DNA of 64,000 bases from Bradyrhizobium sp. B124. GTDB taxonomy: Bacteria > Pseudomonadota > Alphaproteobacteria > Rhizobiales > Xanthobacteraceae. Within the stretch, counting starts at the first letter, position 1. Every line of letters starts with the position of its first letter. The stretch is from NCBI RefSeq assembly GCF_038967635.1, contig NZ_CP152413.1, forward strand, positions 1,240,001 through 1,304,000, in the 5' to 3' direction. Under the pieces are notes generated by a model that was given only the letters and a program-made list of their open reading frames with translations, was not told the origin of the DNA and ran no database searches. Both the position numbers and the translations under genes were made by a program. Below are positions 44,812 to 57,563 of this stretch, in pieces.

Positions 44812-45617
44812 CAGTTGGCCCTCACTGTGGCTGCGGTGCCGAAATAGACCTCGCCGGCCGTTACGGGCAAGCGCTGCCCGGCCACGGTGCGGACGATCAG
44901 GCAGCCGGTGTCGTCGATGGTGTCAAAGGTACCTTCAACGGTCGCCGTGCCGGTCTGGACCGCGACCCTGTCGCCGAGGCCGGCTGCGCGCTCCAGCCAA
45001 AGCCTGCGGATCTCCGGGAAGCCGCGGCCATCGTCCCAGATGCCGCGAAACTCGACCCAAGCATCCGACAATGCCACAAACAGCTCTTCCGCACCGATCT
45101 GGATGCCGAGCGCAGCGAGCGATACCGCAGGCGTCGGCGTGCCCTCGGGCGCCGCAACGACGTTGGTGCCGATGCCGACGACGACTGCAAGCCGGTCGCC
45201 GACCGCCTCGGCCTCCAGCAGGATGCCCGAGAGCTTCTTGCCGTTGGCCAGCACGTCGTTCGGCCATTTCAGGGTGAATTTCGGGCTGTCCGGCCCGAGC
45301 CGCAGCGCCGCCTCGATGCTAACCTTCCGCAACGCAGCTTCGAGCGACAGCCCAGCGGCAAAGCCGAGCGTCGCGGCAACCGCCGGCTGAACGTCGGTCA
45401 CCTCCAGAATGCTGCTGGCGAGATTGCCGCGCGGTGCGACCCAGACCCGCTGACGGCGTCCGCGGCCAGCGGTCTGCTCCGGCGTCACGAACCACATCGG
45501 CCCGCGCTCGCCATCGCGCGCGCGCAGCATCGCCTCGGCATTGGTCGAGCCGATCTGATCGAAGGCGGCGAGCTTATAGCCCGCCGCAATGGCCCGGGGT
45601 CCGAGCGTGAAGGTCAT
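44811..45617 (-). CDS. birA: biotin-[acetyl-CoA-carboxylase] ligase
   Basis: Attaches biotin to the carrier protein of biotin-dependent carboxylases. 268 residues. It starts directly with the catalytic domain (KLAAFDQIGSTNAEAMLRAR, the biotin/ATP loop GRGRRQRVWVAPRGNL, and KWPNDVLANGKKLSGILLEA), then an SH3-like C-terminal domain (GRGFPEIRRLWLERAAGLGD onward). There is no N-terminal winged helix, so it should not repress biotin genes. Cotranscribed with RNase J and 60 bases after nuoN. Confidence 0.94.
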   Translation of the reverse strand: MTFTLGPRAIAAGYKLAAFDQIGSTNAEAMLRARDGERGPMWFVTPEQTAGRGRRQRVWVAPRGNLASSILEVTDVQPAVAATLGFAAGLSLEAALRKVSIEAALRLGPDSPKFTLKWPNDVLANGKKLSGILLEAEAVGDRLAVVVGIGTNVVAAPEGTPTPAVSLAALGIQIGAEELFVALSDAWVEFRGIWDDGRGFPEIRRLWLERAAGLGDRVAVQTGTATVEGTFDTIDDTGCLIVRTVAGQRLPVTAGEVYFGTAATVRAN

Positions 45618-45628
45618 AGTGAGGTTAT

Positions 45629-45677
45629 GCGCATGATCCGATCCGAAAGCCAGCGTCCTGTTTTCGGGATCATGTGC
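45629..45677. repeat. intergenic palindrome between birA and nuoN
   Basis: GCGCATGATCC (45629-45639) pairs with GGATCATGTGC (45667-45677), with a CCGAAA/TTTTCGG inner pairing. It is a common rhizobial intergenic palindrome pattern and fills the whole gap of about 60 bases. Confidence 0.55.
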
Positions 45678-45678
45678 T

Positions 45679-47115
45679 TTAGAACAGCGACTTCGCCGCC
45701 GCCGTGGCCACGCTCACCAGCGGTCCGGGATAGGCGAAGAAGAAGATATTGAAGATGCCTGCGACCGCTAGCACGGTGCGCAGCTCGACGCGGACCGGGT
45801 CGAGCTTGCCGAGCGGCTGGTCGAAATACATCACCTTGACGATCGACAGATAATAGAACGCGCCCACCACGCTGGTCAGCACGCCGATCACCGCGAGCGT
45901 GAACAGGTTGGCCTTGATCGCGGCGACGAACACGTACCATTTGCCGAAGAAGCCGGCGAGCGGCGGCACGCCGGCCAGCGAGAACAGCAGCATCGCGAAG
46001 ACGAAGGCAATCAGCGGGTTGGTGCGGGACAGGCCGGCGAAATCGCTGATCTGCTCCAGCGCCTGGCCGTTGCGCTTCATGGCAAGGATGATCGAGAAGG
46101 TGCCGAGCGTCATCGCGACATAAATCGCGATGTAGATCAAGACGCCCTGCGCGCCCTCGACCGTGCCGGAGGCGAGGCCGACCAGCGCAAAGCCCATATG
46201 GCCGATCGAGGAATAGGCCATCAGCCGCTTGATGTTGGACTGGCCGATCGCGGCGAACGAGCCCAGCGCCATCGAGGCGATCGCCACGAACACCAGGATC
46301 TGCTGCCACTGGGTAACGATGCCCGGGAACGCGGTCAACGTCGCACGGGTGAACACGGCGAGCGCCGCGACCTTCGGGGCCGAGGCGAAGAACGCCGTCA
46401 CCGGCGTCGGTGCGCCCTCATAGACGTCGGGCGTCCACATATGGAACGGCACCGCCGAGACCTTGAAGCAGAGGCCGGCGAGCAGGAACACCAGGCCGAA
46501 CACGATGCCGATGCTGCCGGTGGTTGCGGCGGCCGCGATGCCGGCGAAGCTGACGGTGCCGGTGAAGCCGTAGATCAGCGAGGCGCCGTAGAGCAGCATG
46601 CCCGACGACAGCGCGCCGAGCACGAAATACTTCAGGCCGGCCTCGCTCGACTTGGCATTGTCGCGCTGGCTGGCGGCGACGACGTAGAGCGCAAGGCTCA
46701 TCAGCTCGAGGCCGAGATAGAGCGAAATCAGGTCGCCGGCCGAGATCAGCACCATCATGCCGAGCGTCGATAGCAGCACCAGGATCGAGAACTCGAAATT
46801 GCGGGTCGATGGCTGGGACAGGTACTCGGTCGATAGGATCAGCGTTGCCGCCGAGGCGATCAAAGCGAGGATCTTCAGGAAGCGGGCGAAGTCGTCGACG
46901 ATGAAGCTGCCGCCGAAGGTGACGAGCTTGCCGGCCGGCAGCCAGAGCTCCAGCACGCCGGTCAGCACCAGGAGACACACCGCGAGCGCGGTGATCAGCC
47001 GGGTCGTCCCCTGCCCGCGATAAGCTCCGATCATCAACAGCACCATAGCGCCGACCGCGAGCACCAGCTCCGGCAGCACCGGCTGCAACTGATAACCTGC
47101 ACTGGAAAAGCTCAT
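45679..47115 (-). CDS. nuoN: NADH-quinone oxidoreductase subunit N
   Basis: Proton-pumping antiporter-like membrane subunit. 478 residues with about 14 membrane helices. Key features: LYLGLELMSLALYVV with the buried Glu, SSEAGLKYFVLGALSSGMLL with the buried Lys on a broken helix, FKVSAVPFHMWTPDVYEGAP and MAYSSIGHMGFALVGLA. Last gene of the nuo operon, 10 bases after nuoM. Confidence 0.96.
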   Translation of the reverse strand: MSFSSAGYQLQPVLPELVLAVGAMVLLMIGAYRGQGTTRLITALAVCLLVLTGVLELWLPAGKLVTFGGSFIVDDFARFLKILALIASAATLILSTEYLSQPSTRNFEFSILVLLSTLGMMVLISAGDLISLYLGLELMSLALYVVAASQRDNAKSSEAGLKYFVLGALSSGMLLYGASLIYGFTGTVSFAGIAAAATTGSIGIVFGLVFLLAGLCFKVSAVPFHMWTPDVYEGAPTPVTAFFASAPKVAALAVFTRATLTAFPGIVTQWQQILVFVAIASMALGSFAAIGQSNIKRLMAYSSIGHMGFALVGLASGTVEGAQGVLIYIAIYVAMTLGTFSIILAMKRNGQALEQISDFAGLSRTNPLIAFVFAMLLFSLAGVPPLAGFFGKWYVFVAAIKANLFTLAVIGVLTSVVGAFYYLSIVKVMYFDQPLGKLDPVRVELRTVLAVAGIFNIFFFAYPGPLVSVATAAAKSLF

Positions 47116-47125
47116 GGCGGCGGCC

Positions 47126-48640
47126 TTACTGCGTAACCAGCGCGGCTGCCTTCACGGCAGTCACGGCGGTGTTGTAATTGTTGACGAGCTGCTGGACCGA
47201 GGCGGCCGACATGTCGAGCACCGGCTTCGGATAGACGCCGAACAGGATGGTCAGCGCGATCAGCGGGAACAGCGTCACGCATTCGCGGAAGGTCAGATCC
47301 TTGATCGACATCAGCGACGGCTTGACCAGCGCGCCGAACACCACCTTGCGGTAGAGCCAGAGCGCGTAGCAGGCCGACAGGATCACGCCCGTGGTGGCGA
47401 AGAACGCCGTCGGCAGCGAGATCTTGAAGGTGCCGAGCAAGGTCATGAACTCGCCGACGAATCCGCTCGTGCCCGGCAGACCGACATTGGCCATGGTGAA
47501 GACCATGAAGGTCATCGCATAGAGCGGCATCCGATTGACGAGGCCGCCATAGGCCGCGATCTCGCGGGTGTGCATGCGGTCGTAGACGATGCCGACGCAG
47601 AGGAACAGCGCGCCGGAGACGATGCCGTGCGAGATCATCTGGAACATGCCGCCGGCGACGCCCTGCGTGGTCACCGCGAAGATGCCCATGGTGACGAAGC
47701 CCATATGCGCGACGGACGAGTACGCGATCAGCTTCTTCATGTCCTCCTGCATCATCGCCACCAGCGAGGTGTAGATGATGGCGATCACCGACAGCGTGAA
47801 CACGAACGGCGCGAAGTCGTGCGAGGCCAGCGGGAACATCGGCAGCGAGAAGCGCAGGAAGCCGTAGCCGCCCATCTTCAGCAGGATCGCGGCCAGGATC
47901 ACCGAGCCCGCCGTCGGCGCCTCGACATGCGCGTCAGGCAGCCAGGTGTGCACCGGCCACATCGGCATCTTCACCGCGAACGAGGCGAAGAAGGCGAGCC
48001 ACGCCCAGGTCTGCATCGAGCGCGGCACCGCGGTGTGCATCAGGGTCGGGATGTCGGTGGTGCCGGCGTTCCAGTACAGCGCCATGATGGCGAGCAGCAT
48101 CAAGACCGAGCCGAGGAAGGTGTAGAGGAAGAACTTGAACGAGGCGTAGACCCGGCGCGGACCGCCCCAGACGCCGATGATCAGGAACATCGGGATCAGG
48201 CCGCCCTCGAAGAACAGATAGAACAGCACGAGGTCGAGCGCCGAGAAGGTGCCGACCATCAGCGTTTCCAGGATCAGGAACGCCATCATGTATTCGCTGA
48301 CGCGCTGCGTCACCGACTTCCAGCTCGCGATGATGCAGAGCGGCATGATCGCGGTGGTCAGGATGATCAGCGGCAGCGAGATGCCGTCGATGCCCATGTG
48401 ATAGGTGATGCCGGTGGCAAGCCAGGACGTCTTCTCGACGAACTGGAAGTCGGACTGCGCGGGATCGAAACGCGCGACCAGGATCAGCGACACCGCGAAG
48501 GTGATCAGCGTGGTCCACAGCGCGATCCAGCGCGCCGTGCGGCTCGCGGTCTCGTCGCCGCCCCGCGCCAGCAGGTAGACCAGGATCGCGCCGACCGCCG
48601 GCAGGAAGGTCGTGACGGAAAGGATGGGCCAGGTTGTCAT
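47126..48640 (-). CDS. nuoM: NADH-quinone oxidoreductase subunit M
   Basis: Proton-pumping membrane subunit, 504 residues, about 14 helices. Seen: [20 protein letters not shown] (buried Glu), [20 protein letters not shown] (buried Lys), [20 protein letters not shown] and [16 protein letters not shown]. Its ATG follows the nuoL stop with no gap at all, so the two are translationally linked. Confidence 0.97.
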   Translation of the reverse strand: MTTWPILSVTTFLPAVGAILVYLLARGGDETASRTARWIALWTTLITFAVSLILVARFDPAQSDFQFVEKTSWLATGITYHMGIDGISLPLIILTTAIMPLCIIASWKSVTQRVSEYMMAFLILETLMVGTFSALDLVLFYLFFEGGLIPMFLIIGVWGGPRRVYASFKFFLYTFLGSVLMLLAIMALYWNAGTTDIPTLMHTAVPRSMQTWAWLAFFASFAVKMPMWPVHTWLPDAHVEAPTAGSVILAAILLKMGGYGFLRFSLPMFPLASHDFAPFVFTLSVIAIIYTSLVAMMQEDMKKLIAYSSVAHMGFVTMGIFAVTTQGVAGGMFQMISHGIVSGALFLCVGIVYDRMHTREIAAYGGLVNRMPLYAMTFMVFTMANVGLPGTSGFVGEFMTLLGTFKISLPTAFFATTGVILSACYALWLYRKVVFGALVKPSLMSIKDLTFRECVTLFPLIALTILFGVYPKPVLDMSAASVQQLVNNYNTAVTAVKAAALVTQ

Positions 48641-50713
48641 TTACTGGCCTCCCAAGCCGAACATGAACCAGGTGATCAATCCGGCGGCCCCGATCAGCAT
48701 CGCGAACGCGTAGTGATAGAGGTAGCCGGTCTGCAATTTCACGACGTTGCGGGTGACGTCGAGCACGCGGGCCGAGACGCCGTCCGGACCGAAGCCGTCG
48801 ATGACGAAGCCATCGCCCTTCTTCCACAGCGTGTAGCCGAGCCACTTCGCCGGGCGCACGAAGATCCAGTCGTACAGTTCGTCGAAGTACCATTTGTTGA
48901 GCAGGAACTGGTACAGCATCGGCTGCTGGTTCGCGAGCTCGACCGGCAGATACGGCCTTGCATAGTAGAAGATGTAAGAGACGAGGAAGCCAAGCACCAT
49001 CATGACGAACGGCAGCTGCCCCAGCAGGAACGGCATATGTTCCATATCTTCGAGGATGTGAGGATTCATCTTCACTGACTCACGGAAGAATTCCTCGACG
49101 CCGTGAGGGCTCGCGAACACCTCCTTGAACGGATAGCCGGCGAGAATCGACCCGGCCGCGAGAATGCCTATCGGAACCAGCATCCACAACGGGCTCTCGT
49201 GAGCCGCCTCATAGTGCTTCTGGTCGTGCGGCTGGCCGAAGAACGTCTTGAAGATCAGGCGCCAAGAGTAGAACGAGGTCAGGCCGGCGGCGACGATCGT
49301 CAGCAGATAGGCGTAGATCGCAATTGGATTATGCGAAGCATAAGCGGCTTCGATGATGGCATCCTTCGAGAAGAAGCCGGCGAAGCCCGGCACACCAGTG
49401 AGCGCCATCGTGCCAATTGCCATCACCGCGAAGGTGTACGGAATCTTGCGCCACAGGCCGCCCATGTTGCGGATGTCCTGCTCGTGGTGCATCGCGTAGA
49501 TCACCGAGCCTGAGCCCAGGAACAGCAGCGCCTTGAAGAAGGCGTGCGTGAATAGATGGAACATGCCGACCGAATAGGCCCCCGCTCCCATCGCCACGAA
49601 CATGTAGCCGAGCTGCGAACAGGTCGAGTACGCGACGATGCGCTTGATGTCGTTCTGCACGAGGCCGATCGTGGCGGCGAAGAACGCCGTGGTCGCGCCG
49701 AAGAACATCACCACCGCCTGCGCGGTCGGTGACAGCTCGAACAGCGGCGACAGCCGCGCCACCATGAAGACGCCGGCGGTGACCATGGTCGCGGCGTGGA
49801 TCAGCGCCGACACCGGGGTCGGGCCTTCCATCGCGTCCGGCAACCAGGTGTGCAGCAGGAACTGGGCGGACTTGCCCATCGCGCCCATGAACAGGAACAG
49901 ACAGGTCAGCGTCAGCGCATCGGGATGCCAGCCGAAGAAGTCGATGGTCTTGCCGGTCAGCCCGGGCGCGGCGTGGAAGATGGTCTCGAAATCGGTCGAG
50001 CCGACCAGCGCGAAGATCGCGAAGATGCCGAGCGCGAAGCCGAAGTCGCCGACGCGGTTGACCACGAAAGCCTTGATGGCCGCCGCATTGGCCGACGGCT
50101 TCTGGTACCAGAAGCCGATCAGGAGGTAGCTCGCGAGACCCACGCCTTCCCAGCCGAAGAACAGCTGCACGAGGTTGTCCGAGGTCACCAGCATCAGCAT
50201 CGCGAAGGTGAACAGCGAGAGATAGCCGAAGAAGCGCGGCCGGTTCGGGTCCTCGTCCATGTAGCCGATGGAATAGAGGTGGACGAGCGCGGATACGGTG
50301 TTGACCACGACCAGCATCACCGCTGTCAGGGTGTCGACCCGCAGCGTCCAGGCAACCTGGAGGTCGCCCGAGGTGATCCAGGGCAGCAGCACGACGCGCG
50401 CGTCATGGTGCATGAAGCCGACGTCGACCAGCATGAACCAGGACAGCGCCGCCGAGACGAACAAGAGACCCGTGGTGATCAGCTCGGCCAGCCGGGAGCC
50501 GGCCGCCGCCGGCTCGGCGACATGGTGGTTGTCATGGCTATGGTCGTCATGGCCGTGATCGTCGTGGGCTGCCGACGCATGGGCATCGCCATGCGCATCG
50601 TCGTGATGGTCGACGGTGTCGCCGCTCGGGCAGCGCGCATGCGCGCCGACCAGCGAGATGATCCCCGCGAGAATGGCTCCCAGCAGAGGCAGAAATACGA
50701 TTGCCTGTATCAT
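48641..50713 (-). CDS. nuoL: NADH-quinone oxidoreductase subunit L, with His-rich loop
   Basis: Largest proton-pumping subunit, with a long lateral helix. 690 residues. Core motifs: [40 protein letters not shown] and [19 protein letters not shown]. Unusual feature: residues 34-64, between the first two membrane helices, form a loop with 11 His among Asp and Ala ([20 protein letters not shown], then [11 protein letters not shown]). This would lie at the membrane surface and could bind metal. It is absent from E. coli NuoL. Confidence 0.97.
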   Translation of the reverse strand: MIQAIVFLPLLGAILAGIISLVGAHARCPSGDTVDHHDDAHGDAHASAAHDDHGHDDHSHDNHHVAEPAAAGSRLAELITTGLLFVSAALSWFMLVDVGFMHHDARVVLLPWITSGDLQVAWTLRVDTLTAVMLVVVNTVSALVHLYSIGYMDEDPNRPRFFGYLSLFTFAMLMLVTSDNLVQLFFGWEGVGLASYLLIGFWYQKPSANAAAIKAFVVNRVGDFGFALGIFAIFALVGSTDFETIFHAAPGLTGKTIDFFGWHPDALTLTCLFLFMGAMGKSAQFLLHTWLPDAMEGPTPVSALIHAATMVTAGVFMVARLSPLFELSPTAQAVVMFFGATTAFFAATIGLVQNDIKRIVAYSTCSQLGYMFVAMGAGAYSVGMFHLFTHAFFKALLFLGSGSVIYAMHHEQDIRNMGGLWRKIPYTFAVMAIGTMALTGVPGFAGFFSKDAIIEAAYASHNPIAIYAYLLTIVAAGLTSFYSWRLIFKTFFGQPHDQKHYEAAHESPLWMLVPIGILAAGSILAGYPFKEVFASPHGVEEFFRESVKMNPHILEDMEHMPFLLGQLPFVMMVLGFLVSYIFYYARPYLPVELANQQPMLYQFLLNKWYFDELYDWIFVRPAKWLGYTLWKKGDGFVIDGFGPDGVSARVLDVTRNVVKLQTGYLYHYAFAMLIGAAGLITWFMFGLGGQ

Positions 50714-50720
50714 CGCCGGA

Positions 50721-51029
50721 TTAGCCCTTCATCAGATTGACGTCTTCAACCGCGATCGAACCGCGGTTGCGGAAATACACCACCAGCACGGCAAGGCCGA
50801 TTGCGGCCTCGGCGGCGGCCACCGTCAGCACGAGCAGCGCGAACACCTGGCCGACGATGTCGCCGAGGAAGGTCGAGAACGCCACCAGGTTGATGTTGAC
50901 CGAGAGCAGGATCAGCTCGATCGACATCAGGATGACGATGATGTTCTTGCGGTTGAGGAAGATGCCGAGGATCCCGAGCGTGAACAGGATCGCGCCGACC
51001 GCCAGATAGTGCCCGAGCCCGATCGTCAT
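50721..51029 (-). CDS. nuoK: NADH-quinone oxidoreductase subunit K
   Basis: 102 residues from [20 protein letters not shown]. Three membrane helices with the two conserved Glu for proton transfer ([39 protein letters not shown]). The ATG overlaps the nuoJ stop by four bases; a start three codons earlier is also open. Confidence 0.96.
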   Translation of the reverse strand: MTIGLGHYLAVGAILFTLGILGIFLNRKNIIVILMSIELILLSVNINLVAFSTFLGDIVGQVFALLVLTVAAAEAAIGLAVLVVYFRNRGSIAVEDVNLMKG

Positions 51030-51664
51030 TTCACCCACTCCGCCGCATCGGCATCCTGCAGGCCCTGCCCCGACGCCACCTTGCGCATCGCCATCGCAAT
51101 CTCGGGCGTGCGCGCGTTCTGCACGTTGATGTTCTGCCGCTTGACGTTGGCCTTGTGGCGCAGCGTCAGCACGATGGCACCGATCATCGCGACCAGGAGC
51201 ACCATGCCGGCGAGCTGGAAGTAATGGATGTACTTCGTATAGAGCACGAGGCCGAGCGCCTCGGTGTTGCTGACATTGGTCGGGATCGCCGCCGTGATCG
51301 TCTTGGTCACGGACGGGTTGATCACCCAGGCGCCGACCACCAGCAGCAGCTCGAACAGGAAGATGCCGCCGATCACGATGCCGATCGGCAGGTACTGCAT
51401 GAAGCCCTCGCGCAGTTCGACGAAGTCGACGTCGAGCATCATGATCACGAACAGGAACAGCACCGCGACGGCGCCGACATAGACCACGATCAGCATCATC
51501 CCGAGGAACTCGGCGCCCATCAGGATGAACAGGCCCGAGGCGTTGACGAACGCCAGGATCAGGTACAGCACGGAGTGCACGGGATTGCGCGAGACAATCA
51601 CCATGACCGCCGAGGCCACGCAGGCCGCGGCAAACAGATAGAAGAACAGCGCCGGAAGGATCAT
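51026..51664 (-). CDS. nuoJ: NADH-quinone oxidoreductase subunit J
   Basis: 212 residues, five membrane helices; [20 protein letters not shown] is the characteristic pi-bulge helix involved in coupling. The C-terminal tail after the last helix ([20 protein letters not shown] and on) is polar and longer than in E. coli. Coupled with nuoK. Confidence 0.96.
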   Translation of the reverse strand: MILPALFFYLFAAACVASAVMVIVSRNPVHSVLYLILAFVNASGLFILMGAEFLGMMLIVVYVGAVAVLFLFVIMMLDVDFVELREGFMQYLPIGIVIGGIFLFELLLVVGAWVINPSVTKTITAAIPTNVSNTEALGLVLYTKYIHYFQLAGMVLLVAMIGAIVLTLRHKANVKRQNINVQNARTPEIAMAMRKVASGQGLQDADAAEWVK

Positions 51665-51673
51665 GCCCTCACC

Positions 51674-52168
51674 TCACCGGTACGGCGCGTCGAGCGCGAT
51701 CGACTTCGCGAGCTCGCGCTCCCAGCGGTCGCCATTGGCGAGCAGCTTCGCCTTGTCATAGTAGAGTTCCTCGCGGGTCTCGGTCGCGAATTCGAAATTC
51801 GGTCCCTCGACGATGGCGTCCACCGGGCATGCCTCCTGGCACAGGCCGCAATAGATGCACTTCACCATGTCGATGTCGTAGCGCACCGTGCGGCGGGTGC
51901 CGTCGTTGCGGCGCGGGCCGGCCTCTATCGTGATCGCCTGCGCCGGGCAGATCGCCTCACACAGCTTGCAGGCGATGCAGCGTTCCTCGCCGTTCGGATA
52001 GCGGCGCAGCGCGTGCTCGCCGCGGAAGCGCGGCGAGATCGGCCCCTTCTCGAAGGGATAGTTCAGCGTCGGCTTCGGCTTGAAGAAATAGCGCATGGCG
52101 AGAACGAACGCCGAGACGAATTCCGAGAGCAGAAGCGAGCGGGCTGTTGCGTTGACGTTGACACTCAT
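51674..52168 (-). CDS. nuoI: NADH-quinone oxidoreductase subunit I
   Basis: 164 residues from [20 protein letters not shown]. Carries two 4Fe-4S clusters (N6a and N6b) with motifs [12 protein letters not shown] and [12 protein letters not shown] on the path to quinone. The N-terminal amphipathic region anchors it to the membrane arm. The longer frame upstream overlaps nuoH and is rejected. Confidence 0.97.
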   Translation of the reverse strand: MSVNVNATARSLLLSEFVSAFVLAMRYFFKPKPTLNYPFEKGPISPRFRGEHALRRYPNGEERCIACKLCEAICPAQAITIEAGPRRNDGTRRTVRYDIDMVKCIYCGLCQEACPVDAIVEGPNFEFATETREELYYDKAKLLANGDRWERELAKSIALDAPYR

Positions 52169-52175
52169 GACGACC

Positions 52176-53246
52176 TCACTTCGGCGCGATGCCGGCGAAC
52201 TGCAGCACACCGGCCACGATCACCACCATCGCCAGCGACAGCGGCAGAAACACCTTCCAGCCGAGCCGCATCAGTTGATCGTAGCGGTAGCGCGGCACGA
52301 TCGCCTTCGCCATCGCGAACATGAAGAACATGAAGAACACCTTCAGGGCGAACCAGACGATGCCCGGAATCCAGGTGAACGGCGGCAGGTTGACCGGCGG
52401 CAGCCAGCCGCCCAGGAACAGGATCGAGGCCAGCGCGCACATCGTGGTGATCGCGACATACTCGCCGAGCATGAACAGGAGATACGGCGTCGAGCCGTAT
52501 TCGGTCATGAAGCCGGCGACGAGCTCGGACTCCGCTTCGACCAGGTCGAACGGCGGACGGTTGGTCTCCGCCAGCGCCGAGACGTAGAACACCACGAACA
52601 TCGGGAACAGCGGCCACACATACCAGTTCAGGATGGTGAGCTGCGGCAGGCCGATCAGGTGCGCGAGCCCGCGGCTGTTCTGGGCCTCGACCACCGCCGA
52701 CAGGTTCAGCGAGCCGACGCAAAGCAGCACGGTAATGATGACGAAGCCGATCGAGACCTCGTAGGACACCATTTGCGCCGCCGAGCGCAGCGCGGCCAGG
52801 AACGGGTACTTCGAGTTCGACGACCAGCCGGCCATGATGACGCCGTAGATCGACAGCGACGAGATCGCGAAGATGTAGAGAATGCCGACATTGATGTCGG
52901 AGATCACCCAGCCGAGATTGAACGGGATCACGGCCCAGGCGGCCAGCGCCAGCACGCAGGAGACCAGCGGCGCCAGCAGGAACACGCCCTTGTTGGAGCC
53001 GGACGGAATCACCGGCTCCTTCAGCACGAACTTCAGGAGGTCGGCGAAGGATTGCAGCAATCCGAACGGGCCGACCACGTTGGGGCCGCGGCGGATCTGC
53101 ACCGCCGCCCAGATCTTGCGGTCGGCGAGCAGGATGTAGGCGATCGCGATCAGCAGCACGACGAGCAGCAACAGGCTTTCCGCGACCATGATGATCAGCG
53201 GCCAGAGGAAGCCGGTCCAGAACGAGCTTGCGAAGAATTCAGCCAT
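52176..53246 (-). CDS. nuoH: NADH-quinone oxidoreductase subunit H
   Basis: 356 residues, eight membrane helices; forms the quinone chamber with NuoB and NuoD. Conserved loop [20 protein letters not shown] and the acidic E-channel segments [20 protein letters not shown] and [19 protein letters not shown]. Between nuoG and nuoI, gaps of 7-10 bases. Confidence 0.97.
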   Translation of the reverse strand: MAEFFASSFWTGFLWPLIIMVAESLLLLVVLLIAIAYILLADRKIWAAVQIRRGPNVVGPFGLLQSFADLLKFVLKEPVIPSGSNKGVFLLAPLVSCVLALAAWAVIPFNLGWVISDINVGILYIFAISSLSIYGVIMAGWSSNSKYPFLAALRSAAQMVSYEVSIGFVIITVLLCVGSLNLSAVVEAQNSRGLAHLIGLPQLTILNWYVWPLFPMFVVFYVSALAETNRPPFDLVEAESELVAGFMTEYGSTPYLLFMLGEYVAITTMCALASILFLGGWLPPVNLPPFTWIPGIVWFALKVFFMFFMFAMAKAIVPRYRYDQLMRLGWKVFLPLSLAMVVIVAGVLQFAGIAPK

Positions 53247-53256
53247 CAGGTCACGC

Positions 53257-55332
53257 TCACTCCGCTGCCGTCAGCATTCGCCCCGACGCCAGCCGCGAGC
53301 ATTCCGCCATCACGGCAGAGGCCCGCGCGATCGGGTTGGTCAGATAAAAATCCTCGACGGTCGGCTTGAATGCCGCCTTGTCGACGCTGCCGCCCTTGCC
53401 AGCCAGCGCCTTGACGTCATCAGCCTTGCCGGCCTCGATCTGGTCGAGCCGCATCAGATGCGGATAGGTCTTGAACATCGCCTGGCGCAGCGCCTGCAGC
53501 GAGTCGAACGGCAGCTTCTTGCCGAGCACGTCGGACAGCGCGCGGATGATCGCCCAGTCCTCGCGGGCTTCGCCCGGCGGGAACGCGGCGCGGTTGGCGA
53601 TCTGCGCCCGGCCCTCGGTGCTGACGTAGATGCCGGACTTCTCGGTATAGGCGGCGCCCGGCAGGATCACGTCGGCGCGGTGCGCGCCCTGGTCGCCATG
53701 GGTGCCGATATAGACCACGAAGGTGCCATCCGGCGCCTTGATCTCGTCGGCACCGAGCAGGAACAGCACGTCGAGCGTGCCGAAGGTCGTCATCTGCGCC
53801 GCGGTCAGGCCGCCGGCCGAAGGCGAGAAGCCGATATCGAGCGCACCGGCGCGCGAGGCGGTGTCCTGCAGCACGGCAAAGCCGTTCCAGCCGTCTTTCA
53901 GCGCCCCGACGTCGACGGCGAGCTTGGCGGCCTGCGCCAGCACCGCCGCGCCGTCATGCCTGGTGTAGGCGCCGGCGCCGACCAGGATGATCGGGTTCTT
54001 GGCGTTCTTCAGCACGTCGGCAAAGGAGTGCTTGCCGGCCGCGAGGTCCGCGAGCGTGTCGGTGCCTGCGCCGAGATAGTCGTGCTCATAGGTGAAATCG
54101 GCCTTGGCGCCGATCATGCCGACCTTGAGCCCGCCGGTGCGCCAGCGCTTGCGGATCCGCGCGTTCAGCACGGCAGCTTCCTTGCGCGGCTGCGAGCCGA
54201 TGATCAAGATCGCGTCGGCCTGGTCGATGCCGGCAATCGTCGGGTTGAAGATGTAGGAGCCACGGCCGGCCTTGGCGTCGAACGCGTCGCCGCCCTGCAC
54301 TGCCAGGTTGACCGAGCCGAACTTCGCGAGCAGCTCCTTCAGCGCATACATTTCATCGACCGCGGCGAGATCGCCGGCGATCGCACCGATCCGCTTGCCG
54401 TCGATGCGGCCGGCCTTGGCGGCGATGGTAGCAAAGGCTTCCTGCCAGGTCGCCGACTTGAGCTGGCCGTTCTCACGCACATAGGGACGGTCGAGGCGCT
54501 GCGTGCGCAGGCCGTCGACGACGTGGCGGGTCTTGTCGGAGATCCACTCCTCGTTCACCGACTCGTTGATGCGCGGCAGGATGCGCATCACCTCGCGGCC
54601 GCGGGTGTCGACCCGGATCGCGGAGCCGACGCCGTCCATGACGTCGACCGACTGCGTCTTGCCGAGCTCCCAAGGGCGCGCCGCGAAGGCATAGGGCTTC
54701 GAGGTCAGCGCACCGACCGGGCAGATATCGACGAGATTGCCCTGCAGCTCCGAGCTCAGCGCCTGCTCGAGATAGGTGGTGATCTCCATGTCCTCGCCGC
54801 GCCCGGTCGCGCCCATTTCCGGCGCGCCGCAGACTTCGGCGGAGAAGCGGACGCAGCGCGTGCACTGGATGCAGCGGTTCATCGAGGTCTTGACCAGCGC
54901 GCCGAGATACTTGTCCTCGACCGCGCGCTTGTTCTCGGCGAAACGGCTGGTGTCGACGCCGTAGCCCATCGCCTGGTCCTGCAGATCGCACTCGCCGCCC
55001 TGGTCGCAGATCGGGCAGTCCAGCGGATGGTTGATCAGCAGGAATTCCATCACGCCTTCGCGCGCCTTCTTGACCATCGGCGAACGGGTCGAGATCTCCG
55101 GCGGCTCACCCTTCGGTCCCGGACGGCAGTCGCGCACGGCCCAGGCGCAGCTGGCGACCGGCTTCGGGCCGCCCTTCACCTCGACCAGGCACATCCGGCA
55201 ATTGCCGGCGATCGACAACCGCTCGTGATAGCAGAAGCGCGGAATCTCGGCGCCGGCCGCCTCGCACGCCTGCAACAGCGTGTACTCCGGCGGCACATCG
55301 ATCTCTTTGCCATCGACGATGATCTTGCTCAT
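53257..55332 (-). CDS. nuoG: NADH-quinone oxidoreductase subunit G
   Basis: 691 residues. N-terminal 2Fe-2S domain ([20 protein letters not shown], then NCRMCLVEV), a His/Cys 4Fe-4S site ([20 protein letters not shown]) and a [10 protein letters not shown] cluster. The rest is the molybdopterin-oxidoreductase-like domain without cofactor, ending with a short C-terminal tail. Passes electrons from NuoF/E to NuoI. Confidence 0.97.
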   Translation of the reverse strand: MSKIIVDGKEIDVPPEYTLLQACEAAGAEIPRFCYHERLSIAGNCRMCLVEVKGGPKPVASCAWAVRDCRPGPKGEPPEISTRSPMVKKAREGVMEFLLINHPLDCPICDQGGECDLQDQAMGYGVDTSRFAENKRAVEDKYLGALVKTSMNRCIQCTRCVRFSAEVCGAPEMGATGRGEDMEITTYLEQALSSELQGNLVDICPVGALTSKPYAFAARPWELGKTQSVDVMDGVGSAIRVDTRGREVMRILPRINESVNEEWISDKTRHVVDGLRTQRLDRPYVRENGQLKSATWQEAFATIAAKAGRIDGKRIGAIAGDLAAVDEMYALKELLAKFGSVNLAVQGGDAFDAKAGRGSYIFNPTIAGIDQADAILIIGSQPRKEAAVLNARIRKRWRTGGLKVGMIGAKADFTYEHDYLGAGTDTLADLAAGKHSFADVLKNAKNPIILVGAGAYTRHDGAAVLAQAAKLAVDVGALKDGWNGFAVLQDTASRAGALDIGFSPSAGGLTAAQMTTFGTLDVLFLLGADEIKAPDGTFVVYIGTHGDQGAHRADVILPGAAYTEKSGIYVSTEGRAQIANRAAFPPGEAREDWAIIRALSDVLGKKLPFDSLQALRQAMFKTYPHLMRLDQIEAGKADDVKALAGKGGSVDKAAFKPTVEDFYLTNPIARASAVMAECSRLASGRMLTAAE

Positions 55333-55341
55333 GTCTCTTCT

Positions 55342-56667
<1,326 letters not shown>

Positions 56668-56686
56668 GCTCAAAACTTTCCGAACA

Positions 56687-56911
56687 TCACCGATTGGCTT
56701 GCGAATAAGCGAGCCCGGCAGCACAGCCGCCGAACACGATGGCCCACAACAGGCTGGATTCCAGCGTCGCGCTCAGGCCGTAACGTTGCAGCAGGAACAT
56801 GAAGCCGGCCGCGACAGTGGTATGCAGGGCGATCGTGCGCCAGGCCTTCATCGCAGCGCCCCTCCCCACCTTGTATTCCTGCCCGTTTGCCTGCACCTGA
56901 AAGCCCCCCAT
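56687..56911 (-). CDS. small membrane protein inside the nuo operon, unknown function
   Basis: 74 residues: a polar N-terminus [20 protein letters not shown], then two hydrophobic segments ([20 protein letters not shown] and [20 protein letters not shown]). Its ATG overlaps the nuoE stop (ATGA) and nuoF starts 19 bases after it, so it is cotranslated with complex I genes. It is not one of the 14 core subunits. The position suggests an accessory or assembly role; this is inference. I recognise no named family. Confidence 0.75.
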   Translation of the reverse strand: MGGFQVQANGQEYKVGRGAAMKAWRTIALHTTVAAGFMFLLQRYGLSATLESSLLWAIVFGGCAAGLAYSQANR

Positions 56912-57522
56912 CAGGTGGTTTCCTTCAGCGTCGTCGGCCCGCCTGCGGGCGCCGAGAACTGACGGTCGACCTGCGGGCCCGGCTTCGGCGGATTGCCGGC
57001 AGCAAAGCCGTCGAGCACCTTGCCGAAGCTTTCCTTGGTCAGATCCTCATAGGTGTCCTTCCAGATCAGCACCATCGGCGCGTTCACGCAGGCCCCTAAG
57101 CACTCGACCTCTTCCCAGGAAAAGTTGCCGTCCTTCGACAGCTGGAAAGGATCGTGATGGATGCGATGCTGGCACACCTCGATCAGGTCGGCGGCGCCAC
57201 GCAGCCGGCACGGCGTGGTGCCGCAGACCTGGACATGCGCCTTCTTGCCGACCGGCGAGAGCTGGAACATGGTGTAGAAGGTCGCGATCTCCAGCATGCG
57301 GATATGCGGCATCTCGAGCAGGTCGGCGACGGCGCGGATCGCCGCTTCCGAGACCCAGCCGTCATGCTGCTCCTGCACGCGCCACAGAATCGCGATCGCA
57401 GCCGAGGCCTGACGTCCCGGCGGATATTTCTCGATCTGCTTCTTGGCCCAGGCGAGATTCTCGTCCGTGAACGTGAAGCTCGCGGGCTGCAATTCCTTCG
57501 GGGCAAGGCGGCGGACGGACAT
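56911..57522 (-). CDS. nuoE: NADH-quinone oxidoreductase subunit E
   Basis: 203 residues, thioredoxin-like 2Fe-2S subunit (cluster N1a). Ligands in [17 protein letters not shown] and [14 protein letters not shown] Pro-rich C-terminal tail ([20 protein letters not shown]) extends past the E. coli length. Coupled to the small membrane gene after it. Confidence 0.97.
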   Translation of the reverse strand: MSVRRLAPKELQPASFTFTDENLAWAKKQIEKYPPGRQASAAIAILWRVQEQHDGWVSEAAIRAVADLLEMPHIRMLEIATFYTMFQLSPVGKKAHVQVCGTTPCRLRGAADLIEVCQHRIHHDPFQLSKDGNFSWEEVECLGACVNAPMVLIWKDTYEDLTKESFGKVLDGFAAGNPPKPGPQVDRQFSAPAGGPTTLKETT

Positions 57523-57563
57523 CGATCAAACTCTCATTGCGGGCGGTGCGGATGCGGACATCA

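Noticed and set aside
47114..49078. A 654-codon plus-strand frame rich in His, Arg and Gln opposite nuoM/nuoL
   Set aside because: Composition is that of reversed membrane-protein codons, not a real protein.
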